A stretch of DNA of 64,000 nucleotides from Nocardia sp. NBC_00403 (GTDB lineage Bacteria; Actinomycetota; Actinomycetes; Mycobacteriales; Mycobacteriaceae): NCBI RefSeq assembly GCF_036046055.1, contig NZ_CP107939.1:3906001-3970000 (forward strand). The letters are read 5' to 3'. The position numbers and the translations under genes are program-made. The notes under the pieces are model-generated. The model searched no databases. It was not told the DNA's origin and saw only the letters and a program-made list of their open reading frames with translations. This document shows positions 38,302-47,509 of this stretch, one piece after another. Every line of letters begins with the position of its first letter. Positions within the stretch are counted from its first letter, which is position 1.

Positions 38302-39603
38302 GTGACGATCGACGAGAAAGCCGTTGCCGCACTGGAAGATCGAGTGCTCGGTCCAGAGCACAAGAGTCTGCCGCCCGCGGCGTGGGGCCGGACGGTCCGG
38401 GAGTTCCTCGACTCGGGTCCACATCTCGACGAGTTCGAGACGCCGGTGCTGACGGTGGATCGGGCGGCGGTCGCCGAAAATGTCGCGGTGATGGCCGACT
38501 GGGCGCAGGCCGCGGGCGTGCGTCTGGCTCCGCACGGCAAGACCACCATGGCTCCGCAACTGTGGGCGCAGCAGCTGGTGGCGGGCAGCTGGGGCATCAC
38601 GCTGGCCACCGTGTGGCAGGTCCAGCTCGCGCGCTTCTTCGGCGTCGGTCGCATCGTGCTCGCCAACGCCCTCGTCGATCCGGTCGGCTTACATTGGCTC
38701 GCTGCGGAATTGGCGCAAGACCCGTCCTTCGAGTTCGTCTGCTGGGCCGACAGCGTCGAGACGGTCACGCTGATGGACGAGCACCTGCGCTCGGCACCGG
38801 GTCAGGCCGAGATCCGGGTGATCGTCGAACTCGGTGGTCCGCATGGCCGCACCGGTGCCCGGACAGTGGCGGAAGCCAAGGCCATCGCCGTTGCGGTGGA
38901 CCGCTCGGCCCGGCTCGCCCTGGCGGGCGTCGGCGGCTACGAGGGCGCGCTTGCCCACGACCGCACCCCGGACGCTGTTGCGGCCGTCCGCCATTATCTC
39001 GACGAACTCGCAAAACTGCACCGCGAACTCGCCGCCGACGGCCTTTACCGCGACGGCGCGATCATCACCGCGGGTGGCAGCGCCTACCCCGACCTGGTTG
39101 TCGAGTGCCTGGCCGGATTAGCCGATGAGCAAGGCGCACAGGGTATTCCGACCACCATTGTGCTGCGCTCCGGCGCCTACATCATCCATGACGACGGCTT
39201 CTACGCAGGTATTTCACCGCTGGCCGTACCGCGAAGCGAGCGGCCGCTGCGTTCGGCGATGCACGGCTGGGCGCGCTCCGTGTCGCGGCCGGAGCCGGAG
39301 CTCGCGCTACTGGATGCGGGGAAGCGTGATCTTCCCTTCGATGAGGGGCTTCCTGTCCCGCAACACGTTGCGGGACAGGAGGACTCACTGAATCCGGCCG
39401 CGACGGTGTCGGCGCTCAACGATCAGCACGCCTTCCTGCGGTTGCCCGGCAGCACCACAGCGGAGGTGCCCGTCGGCAGCGTGGTGCGCCTCGGCCTCTC
39501 GCATCCGTGCACCGCCTTCGACAAATGGCGGCTCATTCCGGTGATCGACGATGCCGACGCCGAACGTCCGCGGGTCGTCGACCTGCTGCACACATTCTTC
39601 TGA
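38302..39603 (+). CDS. Fold-type III PLP enzyme (D-serine dehydratase/D-threonine aldolase-like), candidate D-glucosaminate dehydratase
   Basis: 433 residues. The alanine-racemase-like barrel starts after FETPVLTVDRAAVAENVAVM; VRLAPHGKTTMAPQLWAQQL holds the PLP Lys (near residue 80); ELGGPHGRTGARTVAEAKAI and GGSAYPDLVVE follow, and LGLSHPCTAFDKW near the end supplies the His/Cys metal ligands of the D-serine dehydratase-like domain. These enzymes act on D-configured beta-hydroxy amino acids. D-glucosaminate is one; its dehydration and deamination gives 2-keto-3-deoxygluconate, the substrate expected for the neighbouring kinase. Substrate choice is inferred from neighbours. Confidence 0.82.
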   Translation: MTIDEKAVAALEDRVLGPEHKSLPPAAWGRTVREFLDSGPHLDEFETPVLTVDRAAVAENVAVMADWAQAAGVRLAPHGKTTMAPQLWAQQLVAGSWGITLATVWQVQLARFFGVGRIVLANALVDPVGLHWLAAELAQDPSFEFVCWADSVETVTLMDEHLRSAPGQAEIRVIVELGGPHGRTGARTVAEAKAIAVAVDRSARLALAGVGGYEGALAHDRTPDAVAAVRHYLDELAKLHRELAADGLYRDGAIITAGGSAYPDLVVECLAGLADEQGAQGIPTTIVLRSGAYIIHDDGFYAGISPLAVPRSERPLRSAMHGWARSVSRPEPELALLDAGKRDLPFDEGLPVPQHVAGQEDSLNPAATVSALNDQHAFLRLPGSTTAEVPVGSVVRLGLSHPCTAFDKWRLIPVIDDADAERPRVVDLLHTFF

Positions 39604-39608
39604 TACCC

Positions 39609-41219
39609 ATGACCAACTTACTGTTTCGCGATATCGACATCGTCGACGGCACCGGCGCACCACGTTTCCGCGGTGACGTGCTCATCGATCGGGGCCGGAT
39701 CGCCAAGATCGCCGGGCCGCGCACGCTCAACGCCGCCCGGATCGTCGACGCCGCACCGGGATCGGTGCTTGCCCCCGGCTTCATCGACATGCACGCGCAC
39801 TCGGATCTGCATCTGCTGACCGACCCCGATCACTTCCCGAAGATCAGCCAGGGCGTCACCACCGAGGTCCTCGGACAGGACGGGTTGTCCTACGCCCCGA
39901 TCGACGATGCCACCCTGGCGGTGCTGCGGCGTCAGATCGCCGGATGGAACGGCAATCCCGCGAATCTGGACTTCTCCTGGCGCAGCGTGGCCGACTATCT
40001 GGAACGCCTGGACCAGGGCATCACGCCCAATGTCGCCTACCTGGTGCCGCAGGGCACGCTGCGGCTTCTCGTCGTCGGCAGTGAGCAGCGTGCGGCGACC
40101 GTGGCCGAAGTCCGCCGGATGCAGGAGCTGCTCGCGCAGGGTCTGCGCGAGGGTGCGGTCGGCATGTCGAGCGGGCTCACCTACACCCCGGGAATGTATG
40201 CCGACACCGGTGAATTGGCCGCGCTGTGCGAGGTCGTCGCGGACTTCGGTGGGTTCTATGCCCCGCATACCCGCTCCTACGGTGCGGGCGCACTCGAGGC
40301 GTACTCGGAAATGATCGAGCTGGCGCGCAGCACCGGCTGCGCGCTGCATCTCACCCACGCCACCATGAACTTCGGCGTCAATCGTGGTCGGGCACCGGAG
40401 TTTCTCGCGCTGGTCGACGCCGCTCGTGCCGAAGGCTGCGACATCACGCTGGACACCTACCCGTATCTGCCCGGCGCGACGACGCTGTCCGCGCTGCTGC
40501 CGAGCTGGGCCATGTCCGGTGGACCGGACGCGGCACTGGCCAGGATCGACGACCCAGCGCTGCGCGCCCGAATCGCCCTCGACGTCGATGTGAACGGCTC
40601 CGACGGCTGCCACGGCGTTACCGTCGAGTGGGAGACCATTCAGATCAGCGGCGTCGCCAACGCGGAACTGGACCGGTACGTCGGCAAGACCATCGATCAG
40701 ATCGCCGACGAGAGCGGGGTCGCGCCGGTGGCCGTGTTCTTCGGCCTGCTGCGCCGCGATCGGTTCGCCACCACGATTTTGCAGCACGTCGGCCATGAGG
40801 AGAACGTGCGCGCCATCATGGTGCATCCCGGACACATGGGCGGCAGCGACGCGCTGCTGGTTGGCGACCGGCCGCACCCGAGGGCTTGGGGCACCTTTCC
40901 CCGCTACCTCGGTCAATACGTGCGCGAGCTCGGAGTCCTCGAGCTCGAGGACTGCGTGCATCACCTCACCGGCCGGCCGGCCGACCGGCTTCGGCTCAGC
41001 GACCGCGGGCTCGTTTTCACCGGGTACGCAGCGGATCTCGTGCTGTTCGATCCGGCCGCAGTCGCCGACACCGCGACCTTCGACAACCCGAAACAGCAGG
41101 CGCGCGGCATCCAGCACGTGCTGGTCAACGGTGAGTTCGCCATCGAAAACGGTGCGCCGACAGGCACCCTCGCCGGCCGCGCGCTGCGCATGGATTCCGC
41201 CAGGAAGGAGACGTATTGA
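39609..41219 (+). CDS. N-acyl-D-amino-acid deacylase (amidohydrolase family)
   Basis: 536 residues from ATG 39609, 5 bp after the dehydratase stop. Metal-binding FIDMHAHSDLHLLTDPDHFP near residue 60, KISQGVTTEVLGQDGLSYAP, YAPHTRSYG, LHLTHATMNFG and SDALLVGDRPHPRAWGTFPR near the end are D-aminoacylase landmarks. It removes the acyl group from N-acyl-D-amino acids. In this cluster a fitting substrate is N-acetyl-D-glucosaminate, whose alpha carbon has the D configuration, yielding D-glucosaminate for the upstream enzyme. The 3' end overlaps the aldolase start. Confidence 0.88.
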   Translation: MTNLLFRDIDIVDGTGAPRFRGDVLIDRGRIAKIAGPRTLNAARIVDAAPGSVLAPGFIDMHAHSDLHLLTDPDHFPKISQGVTTEVLGQDGLSYAPIDDATLAVLRRQIAGWNGNPANLDFSWRSVADYLERLDQGITPNVAYLVPQGTLRLLVVGSEQRAATVAEVRRMQELLAQGLREGAVGMSSGLTYTPGMYADTGELAALCEVVADFGGFYAPHTRSYGAGALEAYSEMIELARSTGCALHLTHATMNFGVNRGRAPEFLALVDAARAEGCDITLDTYPYLPGATTLSALLPSWAMSGGPDAALARIDDPALRARIALDVDVNGSDGCHGVTVEWETIQISGVANAELDRYVGKTIDQIADESGVAPVAVFFGLLRRDRFATTILQHVGHEENVRAIMVHPGHMGGSDALLVGDRPHPRAWGTFPRYLGQYVRELGVLELEDCVHHLTGRPADRLRLSDRGLVFTGYAADLVLFDPAAVADTATFDNPKQQARGIQHVLVNGEFAIENGAPTGTLAGRALRMDSARKETY

Positions 41220-41839
41220 ACACCGACGCTCTCGACGTGATCCGCGCCGACCGGGTGCTCAGCGTGGTGCGCGCGCCGGAGATCCCGGACCCCGCGGCGT
41301 TGGCGGATGCCTTGGCGCGGTCGGGCATTCGCGCGCTGGAACTCACCTTCACCACACCGGGTGTGCTCGGCTACCTGCGCGCTGCGGCCGTGACCGAGGC
41401 CGCCGTGCTCGGCATCGGGACGGTGCTGACCGCCGATCAGGCCGAGGCGGCGATCGACAATGGCGCTCGGTTCCTGGTCACCCCTGGGCTGCGCCCCGAG
41501 GTCGCCGCCGTCGCCACCCGGCGCGGCATCCCGGTGGTGATGGGCGCTTTCACACCGAGTGAGGTGCTCACCGCACTCGACCTCGGCGCCGCTGCGGTCA
41601 AGATCTTCCCCGCGCGGGCACTCGGTCCCGGCTATCTGAAAGACCTGCACGGTCCCTTACCCGACGTGGCGCTCATCCCCTCGGGCGGCGTCAACGCGGG
41701 CAATGCCGCCGAATTTCTCGCCAACGGCGCCGTGGCCGTCACCGCGGGCACCGATGTCGTTTCTCCTTCCGACGTCGCCGCGGGCCGCTGGTCCGACATC
41801 GCCACGCGCGCAGCGTCATTCGTTCGATCCATGAATTGA
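41216..41839 (+). CDS. 2-dehydro-3-deoxy-phosphogluconate (KDPG) aldolase
   Basis: 207 residues from TTG 41216, overlapping the deacylase stop as TTGA. Class I aldolase barrel: RVLSVVRAPEIPDPAALADA, the catalytic Glu in ALELTFTT, GIGTVLTADQAEAAIDNGA, FLVTPGLRPEV and the Schiff-base Lys in AAAVKIFPARALG (near 129), then LIPSGGVNAGNAAEFLANGA. It splits KDPG into pyruvate and glyceraldehyde 3-phosphate, the last step of the proposed route. It is translationally coupled to the deacylase gene. Confidence 0.93.
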   Translation: MNTDALDVIRADRVLSVVRAPEIPDPAALADALARSGIRALELTFTTPGVLGYLRAAAVTEAAVLGIGTVLTADQAEAAIDNGARFLVTPGLRPEVAAVATRRGIPVVMGAFTPSEVLTALDLGAAAVKIFPARALGPGYLKDLHGPLPDVALIPSGGVNAGNAAEFLANGAVAVTAGTDVVSPSDVAAGRWSDIATRAASFVRSMN

Positions 41840-41930
41840 GAGGTACCCCCGTGAGCGAGCCAAGCGAGCGAACCATTCAACACAGTGCCGAGTGGCGTAT
41901 GCCCGGGCCGAGCGCCGGGGAGGCACGGGC

Positions 41931-43394
41931 ATGAACGCCATCGTCGACTGGCTGCGCACCACCACCCCTGGACTGCTCGTGCTCTGCGGTCTCGCGATAG
42001 CCGTACTGCTGCTTGCCATTATCAAGGTCAAACTGGAGCCGTTCATCGCGCTGCTGCTCACCGGGCTCGCGCTGGCCCTCGCCGCCGGACTACCGGTGTC
42101 GAAGATCGTCGGCACGGCGATCAAGCCGGGAGATTCCCTGCTGGAGACCGGCTTCGGCGGCATCCTCGGGCACATCGCGGTCATCATCGGCCTCGGTACG
42201 GTGCTCGGCGCGATTCTCGAACGTTCCGGTGGCGCCGATGTGTTGACCGGAAAGCTGCTGAGCGTGTTCGGCGAGAAGGGCGCCCCGGTGGCGATGGGCC
42301 TGCTCGGGCTCATCTTCGGCATCCCTGTCTTCTTCGACATCGGCATCTTCGTGCTCGCGCCACTGGTTTACGTCGCCGCCAAGCGTGGGGGCCGGTCGCT
42401 GGTGCTGTACGCGATGCCGATGCTCGCGGGTCTGTCGATGACGCACGCCTTCCTGCCGCCGCATCCGGGACCGGTCGCGCTCGGCGGCTTGCTCGGCGTC
42501 AGCCTCGGCTGGCTGATCCTGATGGGATTCGTCTGCGGCATACCGGGATTCATTGCCGCGGGCATTGTGTGGGGCAGCTACATCGGCAAGCGGGTGCGGG
42601 TGGAGGTTCCGGAGGAGTTCCTGATCCGGCCGGAGACCGAGCAAACAGGACCGGTCGTCGGTGACGGCCCCGGCACAACTGCGGGCCCCGGCTCGACCGT
42701 CACGAAAATCGAGACAGCCGCGCCTCCCGTCGCGGTCATCGGCGGCATCATTGCTATTCCGCTGCTGTTGATCCTCGGCGCGACCTTCGGCACGCAGTGG
42801 CTGGACAAGAATTCGCAGCTGCTGCAGGTGCTCACCTTCCTCGGCACGCCCGCCGTCGCGCTGCTCGTCGCGGTGCTCGTCGCGTTCTACGTACTCGGTG
42901 TGCGCCGCGGTTCCAGCGTGCAGGAGCTCAGCACCCTCACCGCGGAGTCGCTCAAGCCCGTCGGCATGCTGCTGCTTGTCGTCGGTGCGGGCGCCTTCTT
43001 CGGAAAGGTCATCTCCGCCACCGGAATCGGCACCGCCCTCGCCGACACCATGTCGGCGGCGGGCCTGCCGGTGATCGTGCTGGCATACATCATCAGCTGC
43101 GGCCTGCGCATCGCCCAGGGTTCGGCCACCGTCGCCATCGTGACCACCGGCGGCATCGTCGCACCGATGGTCGCGGGCCACGGCTATTCGCAGATGTCGA
43201 TCGCGTTGATCGCCATGTCCATCGCGGCGGGCTCGATCATTCTCAGTCACGTCAACGACGGCGGCTTCTGGATCATCTCGAAGTACTTCAACCTGACGGT
43301 CAAGCAGACGCTGCAGACCTGGACCGTGCTCGAGACGGTGCTGTCGGTGGTGAGTTTCGCGGTCGCGGCGGTCCTGTTCGCGATCGTCAGCTGA
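41931..43394 (+). CDS. GntP-family gluconate/sugar-acid permease
   Basis: 487 residues from ATG 41931 with GGGGAGG 7 nt upstream; the in-frame GTG 41892 is unlikely. About 12 hydrophobic segments; GntP landmarks include LETGFGGILGHIAVIIGLGT, GLIFGIPVFFDIGIFVLAPL, HAFLPPHPGPVALGGLLGVS and LRIAQGSATVAIVTTGGIVA, and SHVNDGGFWIISKYFNL. It is a proton symporter for gluconate-like acids in the cytoplasmic membrane, here probably for (N-acetyl-)glucosaminate. Its last 8 bp overlap the end of the convergent tetR gene. Confidence 0.93.
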   Translation: MNAIVDWLRTTTPGLLVLCGLAIAVLLLAIIKVKLEPFIALLLTGLALALAAGLPVSKIVGTAIKPGDSLLETGFGGILGHIAVIIGLGTVLGAILERSGGADVLTGKLLSVFGEKGAPVAMGLLGLIFGIPVFFDIGIFVLAPLVYVAAKRGGRSLVLYAMPMLAGLSMTHAFLPPHPGPVALGGLLGVSLGWLILMGFVCGIPGFIAAGIVWGSYIGKRVRVEVPEEFLIRPETEQTGPVVGDGPGTTAGPGSTVTKIETAAPPVAVIGGIIAIPLLLILGATFGTQWLDKNSQLLQVLTFLGTPAVALLVAVLVAFYVLGVRRGSSVQELSTLTAESLKPVGMLLLVVGAGAFFGKVISATGIGTALADTMSAAGLPVIVLAYIISCGLRIAQGSATVAIVTTGGIVAPMVAGHGYSQMSIALIAMSIAAGSIILSHVNDGGFWIISKYFNLTVKQTLQTWTVLETVLSVVSFAVAAVLFAIVS

Positions 43395-43935
43395 GTAGCG
43401 CGCGCACAATCCTTTCCAGCCCGGTGCGTGGGTCGAACCCCGGCACCGGGCTGGTCAGTTGATGGAGTACGACGCCGTCGAGATAGTCGACGAGTAGCTT
43501 CGCGACCGTCGTGCCGGGGGCGACGGTGCGCAGCATCGTCGCGATCCATTCCGTCAGCCGTTCGTGCCCGCGCTGCACGGAGGTTTGGAGTGCCGGCATG
43601 GTCTGGGCCTCCAGGAACATGGCGTAGCGCGCGAGTGTCCTGGTGCGGTCGATGGTGACCGAGTGGGTGACCAGCAAGGTCAGGCCGTCGACGAGTTGCT
43701 CGATGGTCGTCGGTGCCGGTATCCGGCTCAGCGCTTCCCAGTCCGCGTAGTCGCGTTGTTCGAGGCGTTCTGCCACGCCGGAGAGCAGGGCTTCGCGCGT
43801 GCGGAAGTAGTTGGACGTCGAGCCGGACGGCATACCGGAGTCTTCGTCGACCGCACGGTGGGTGAGGGCACGCAGGCCGCGCGATCCGAGTATCTCGATC
43901 GCACTGTCCAGGACTGACTCACGCTTTGTGGGCAC
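43387..43935 (-). CDS. TetR-family regulator of the FAD monooxygenase gene
   Basis: 182 residues, starting PTKRESVLDSAIEILGSRGL. The helix–turn–helix reads ALTHRAVDEDSGMPSGSTSN then YFRTREALLSGVAERLEQRD, matching the TetR_N/TetR_C-33-like arrangement. It is divergent from the monooxygenase gene; three identical-pattern palindromes fill the gap, making this the evident repressor of both genes. The C-terminal domain is helical, and the ligand is unknown, perhaps an aromatic substrate of the oxygenase. It converges on the GntP gene with an 8-bp overlap. Confidence 0.9.
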   Translation of the reverse strand: MPTKRESVLDSAIEILGSRGLRALTHRAVDEDSGMPSGSTSNYFRTREALLSGVAERLEQRDYADWEALSRIPAPTTIEQLVDGLTLLVTHSVTIDRTRTLARYAMFLEAQTMPALQTSVQRGHERLTEWIATMLRTVAPGTTVAKLLVDYLDGVVLHQLTSPVPGFDPRTGLERIVRALLS

Positions 43936-43943
43936 CTTTGAAT

Positions 43944-43999
43944 ACTACATCAGTAGTGACTTGCACTACATAAGTAGTGTGTGAAACTACATCTGTAGT
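43944..43999. promoter_or_regulatory. Three 14-bp palindromic operators at exact 21-bp spacing
   Basis: ACTACAT-NN-GTAGT-type sites lie at 43944-43957 (ACTACATCAGTAGT), 43965-43978 (ACTACATAAGTAGT) and 43986-43999 (ACTACATCTGTAGT). Starts are precisely 21 bp apart, i.e. two helical turns, so bound dimers would line up on one DNA face. They occupy the tetR–monooxygenase divergent promoter. Confidence 0.85.
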
Positions 44000-44071
44000 A
44001 TGTTCATGTTCATGTCGGCACCGTGTCCGGCTCGGGCGACGGAGCTGCAACTGATCGAAGGGGAGCGCGAC

Positions 44072-45169
44072 ATGTCCAAGGCAGTGATCGTCGGCGGCGG
44101 CATCGGTGGTCTTGCGACCGCCATCGGATTCATTCGGCAGGGCTGGGAGGTGGAGGTCCTGGAGCGGTCCACTCACATTGCCGAGGTCGGTGCGGGTTTG
44201 TCACTGTGGCCCAACGCTCTTCGCGCACTGGACGCACTCGGCCTCGGCGACGAAGTGCGAGCGCGAGCGATCGAGGAGGGTGGCGCGGGGATCCGGGATA
44301 GCAAGGGGCGCTGGCTATCTCGTACCGACCTAGCCGTCCGTGCGCGCTACGGCAGCCCTATCATGATGCATCGTGCCGACCTGCTGGATATCCTGCGTGC
44401 GTCCGTGCCGGAATCCGCGCTGCGCACCGGTATCTCGGTGATCGGGGTGCGGTCCAACGGCACGGTCGTGCACTCGGCGGGAGTGTCGAGCGGTGAGGTG
44501 ATCGTCGGCGCGGACGGCATCCGCAGCGTGGTACGCAAGGCGGTGTGCGGCGAGGTCGCGCCACGATACAGCGGGTACAGCGCGTGGCGATTAGTGGTCA
44601 TGCCGACCGAGCCGATGGGTGAGATGGGGGAAACCTGGGGTCGCGGTGAGCGTTTCGGGTACGGCGCGCTTGCCGACGGCAGGGTGTACTGCTTCGCGAC
44701 GGCCAATATGCCCGCGGGCACGCCGGGTGGGGGGCTCGCCGAACTGCGTCGCCGGTTCGGGACCTGGCACGACCCGATCCCGAGTCTGCTCGCGGCGGCC
44801 GACGAATCCGCCGTCTTGAAGCACGATCTCTACGAGCTTCCTGCTCTGAAGACCTATGTCGCAGGACGGATCGCCTTGATCGGCGACGCCGCGCACGCGA
44901 TGACCCCCAACTTGGGGCAAGGGGCCTGCCAGGCGCTGGAGGATGCCGTTGTCCTCGCCCGGGTGGCTGCCGGAGGCGGTGACCTGACCAGCTATGACAG
45001 GCAGCGTAGGCCGCGCACCCAGATGATCGCGGCCCGCTCCGGGCGTATCGGTGCTGTCGGCCAGCTGTCGTCCGCGCCTGCGGTGGCGCTGCGCAACGCG
45101 GTGATGCGGTTGATCCCCGCTAGGGCGCAGTTCAAAGCCCTTGCTCCGGTGCTTGATTGGGAGATCTGA
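44072..45169 (+). CDS. FAD-dependent aromatic-type monooxygenase
   Basis: 365 residues from ATG 44072 with GAAGGGGAG upstream (44057-44065); an in-frame ATG at 44018 would overlap regulatory DNA. FAD-binding AVIVGGGIGGLATAIGFIRQ at the N-terminus, the RADLLDILRASVPE segment with EVIVGADGIRSVVRKAV (DG motif), and the second FAD motif LIGDAAHAMTPNLGQGACQA near 271-290 define the class A flavoprotein hydroxylase fold. It uses NAD(P)H and O2 to hydroxylate an unknown, probably aromatic, compound. It is controlled by the divergent TetR (inferred from the three operators). Confidence 0.9.
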   Translation: MSKAVIVGGGIGGLATAIGFIRQGWEVEVLERSTHIAEVGAGLSLWPNALRALDALGLGDEVRARAIEEGGAGIRDSKGRWLSRTDLAVRARYGSPIMMHRADLLDILRASVPESALRTGISVIGVRSNGTVVHSAGVSSGEVIVGADGIRSVVRKAVCGEVAPRYSGYSAWRLVVMPTEPMGEMGETWGRGERFGYGALADGRVYCFATANMPAGTPGGGLAELRRRFGTWHDPIPSLLAAADESAVLKHDLYELPALKTYVAGRIALIGDAAHAMTPNLGQGACQALEDAVVLARVAAGGGDLTSYDRQRRPRTQMIAARSGRIGAVGQLSSAPAVALRNAVMRLIPARAQFKALAPVLDWEI

Positions 45170-45236
45170 CTCGATTCCGGCTCGGGCTTTCCGTTCCGAT
45201 CAGAGGGCCGCAGATTTGCCGCGGCTCAGCGGGTTT

Positions 45237-46205
45237 TCAGGTCGAGGGAAAATTCCGCAGGGCTCGATCGCAGCGGATGGCTTGGGCGCGTAGGGCGGTG
45301 GCCAGTTCCCGAGGTCCACTGAGCAGCGTGAAGTCGATGTCGGGCGAAGTGATCATCCAGACCAGTGCCTCGGGAGTGTCCGCGCCGACGTGCAGGTGGC
45401 AGCTGTGCTCGTCGACGGCCGCGACCACGCCCATGCCCGGCCACACGCTGCCGGCAGCTTCCGTCGCGGAGACGTGCAGCAGCACGGTCGCCTGATATGG
45501 CCAGCTGCGTGCCGACAGTTGCAGTGAAAGATAGGCCGCGACATCACCTTCCGGGATTTCGCGTGGTTCGAACCGCGGCCCGGTCGGCACTCGGGGAGCG
45601 ATCCGGTCGGCCCGAAAGCTGCGCCAGTCGGCCCGGTCGACATCCCAGGCGACGAGGTACCAGCGCCTGCTGAAGTGCACCAGGCTGTGCGGCTCGACCG
45701 AGCGGACGCTGACCGACCCGCTGTGCGTGCGGTAGTCGAAGCGTAGCCGCTCCTGGCGCTGACAGGCTTCGGCGATAGCCATCAGCGTGTCCGGCTCGAC
45801 TGCCGCACCCGGCACGCCGACGCGAACGGTGGCGCCGCGCAGGGTGCGGACCCGATGCCGCAATCGCGGCGGCAACACCTGTTCCAGCTTGGTCAGCGCG
45901 CGTAGTGAGGCTTCCTCGATGCCTGCGACCGTGCCGTCGGAGGCGCTGCGCAAGCCGACGGCGACCGCGACGGCCTCGTTGTCGTCGAGCAGCAACGGCG
46001 GCAGCGCGGTGCCCGCGCCGAGGCGATAGCCACCCGTCCCCCTGGTGGCGTGCACCGGATAGCCGAGCTCCCGCAGGCGCTCCACATCGCGTCGGACGGT
46101 TCGGGTGGTGACGTCGAGCCGTGCGGCGAGGTCGGCGCCGGTCCAATCTCGATGTGTCTGCAACAGCGCGAGCAGTCTGAGCAGCCGCGCCGAGGTTTCC
46201 AACAT
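45237..46205 (-). CDS. WYL-domain helix–turn–helix regulator (YafY type)
   Basis: 322 residues from ATG 46205; an upstream start at 46250 would run through the divergent promoter. N-terminal HTH_11 (SARLLRLLALLQTHRDWTGA, DLAARLDVTTRTVRRDVERL) with GYRLGAGTALPPLLLDDNEA, followed by the WYL domain (RLRFDYRTHSGSVSVRSVEP, HSLVHFSRRWYLVAWDVDR) and WCX. Such proteins sense nucleic acids or metabolites and often regulate the adjacent divergent gene, here an epoxide hydrolase. A dyad lies between them. Confidence 0.9.
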   Translation of the reverse strand: MLETSARLLRLLALLQTHRDWTGADLAARLDVTTRTVRRDVERLRELGYPVHATRGTGGYRLGAGTALPPLLLDDNEAVAVAVGLRSASDGTVAGIEEASLRALTKLEQVLPPRLRHRVRTLRGATVRVGVPGAAVEPDTLMAIAEACQRQERLRFDYRTHSGSVSVRSVEPHSLVHFSRRWYLVAWDVDRADWRSFRADRIAPRVPTGPRFEPREIPEGDVAAYLSLQLSARSWPYQATVLLHVSATEAAGSVWPGMGVVAAVDEHSCHLHVGADTPEALVWMITSPDIDFTLLSGPRELATALRAQAIRCDRALRNFPST

Positions 46206-46223
46206 GCCACTAGAATGCCAGAA

Positions 46224-46248
46224 GCTTAGGAATGAACCTGTCCTAAGC
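46224..46248. promoter_or_regulatory. Inverted repeat between WYL regulator and epoxide hydrolase
   Basis: GCTTAGGA (46224-46231) and TCCTAAGC (46241-46248) are perfect inverted arms with a 9-bp spacer in a 62-bp intergenic gap. This is a candidate operator for the WYL regulator. Confidence 0.6.
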
Positions 46249-46267
46249 ACGTCATAGCGTTGTTGTC

Positions 46268-47479
46268 ATGAGCAGCGAACACGACATCCGCCCCTTCCGT
46301 ATCGAGATTCCGCAGCATCAGATCGACGACGTGAACGCCCGGCTGGCCAACGTCCTGTGGCCCGACGAACTGCCCGGTGTCGGTTGGGATTACGGCATGC
46401 CGGTCGCCTATCTGCAGGCGCTCGCCGAGTACTGGCGCACCCGCTACGACTGGCGCGCCCACGAGCAGCGGCTGAACGAGATCCCGCAGTTCGTTACCGA
46501 AATCGACGGACAGACAGTGCATTTCCTGCATGTGCGCTCACCGGAACCGGATGCGTTGCCGCTGGTGCTCAGCCACGGCTGGCCCGCCTCGTTCGTCGAG
46601 TTCCTGGAGGTGATCGGCCCGCTCACCGATCCGCGCGCACACGGCGGCGATCCCGCCGACGCCTTCCATGTGGTGGTCCCCTCGCTGCCGGGCTTCGCGT
46701 TCTCCGGCCCCACCACGAAGGTGGGGGACGGGTCGACCGAACGATATGCCGAGGTCGTCGCCGCACTCATGGCTCGACTCGGCTACGACCGCTACGGCGC
46801 GCAGGGCGGTGATGCCGGGTACTTCGTATCCACCGAACTGGGGCGCATCGCGACCGAACATCTCGTCGGCATCCACGTGAACGGTCCGATCACGATTCCC
46901 TCTTTCGGCGGTGACGAGCAGTCGTGGGACGGCGATCAGACGCAGGGCCCAGCCGAACCGACCTGGGGTGCCGCGGAATCCGAGTACAGCGCGGAGGATC
47001 AGGCGCGGCTGGAGGCGATGACCGGGCCGGACAGCTACACCCGTTACGGGTACGCCATGGTGCAGTCGGGCCGTCCGCAGACCCTGGCCATCGGTATGCA
47101 CGACTCCCCGGTCGGTCTGCTGTCCTGGATCGTCGACATGTTCCAGCGGTGGACGAATCCGGCGAAGGAGCTGCCGGAGGATGCGGTGAATCTCGACACG
47201 CTGCTCACCAACGTCAGCGTCTACTGGTTCACCAAGACTTTCGCGTCCTCGATTCGGCTCTATCGGGAATCGAACTCCTGGGGCGTGGACTCGAGGAACT
47301 CCGGAGTGCCGACAGGTGCGGCAATCTTCCCGGGCGACAATTCGATTCGGAAGCTGGCCGAGCAAGCCCACAACATCGTGCGCTGGACGGAATACGATCG
47401 CGGCGGGCACTTCGCGGCGATGGAGGCACCCGATTTGCTGACCACCGACGTCCGTGAGTTTTTCCGCTCACTGCGGTGA
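46268..47479 (+). CDS. Epoxide hydrolase (EHN-domain alpha/beta hydrolase)
   Basis: 403 residues. The N-terminal epoxide-hydrolase domain ([39 protein letters not shown]) precedes the hydrolase core: oxyanion [10 protein letters not shown] (near 103), nucleophile Asp in [16 protein letters not shown] (near 181), and His in [14 protein letters not shown] (near 380). Microsomal-type epoxide hydrolases open epoxides via an Asp ester. The length is normal. It is divergent from the WYL regulator; the natural substrate is unknown. Confidence 0.92.
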   Translation: MSSEHDIRPFRIEIPQHQIDDVNARLANVLWPDELPGVGWDYGMPVAYLQALAEYWRTRYDWRAHEQRLNEIPQFVTEIDGQTVHFLHVRSPEPDALPLVLSHGWPASFVEFLEVIGPLTDPRAHGGDPADAFHVVVPSLPGFAFSGPTTKVGDGSTERYAEVVAALMARLGYDRYGAQGGDAGYFVSTELGRIATEHLVGIHVNGPITIPSFGGDEQSWDGDQTQGPAEPTWGAAESEYSAEDQARLEAMTGPDSYTRYGYAMVQSGRPQTLAIGMHDSPVGLLSWIVDMFQRWTNPAKELPEDAVNLDTLLTNVSVYWFTKTFASSIRLYRESNSWGVDSRNSGVPTGAAIFPGDNSIRKLAEQAHNIVRWTEYDRGGHFAAMEAPDLLTTDVREFFRSLR

Positions 47480-47509
47480 AACGCGGCTAGGAAACGGTCA
47501 GCCGCCGCG

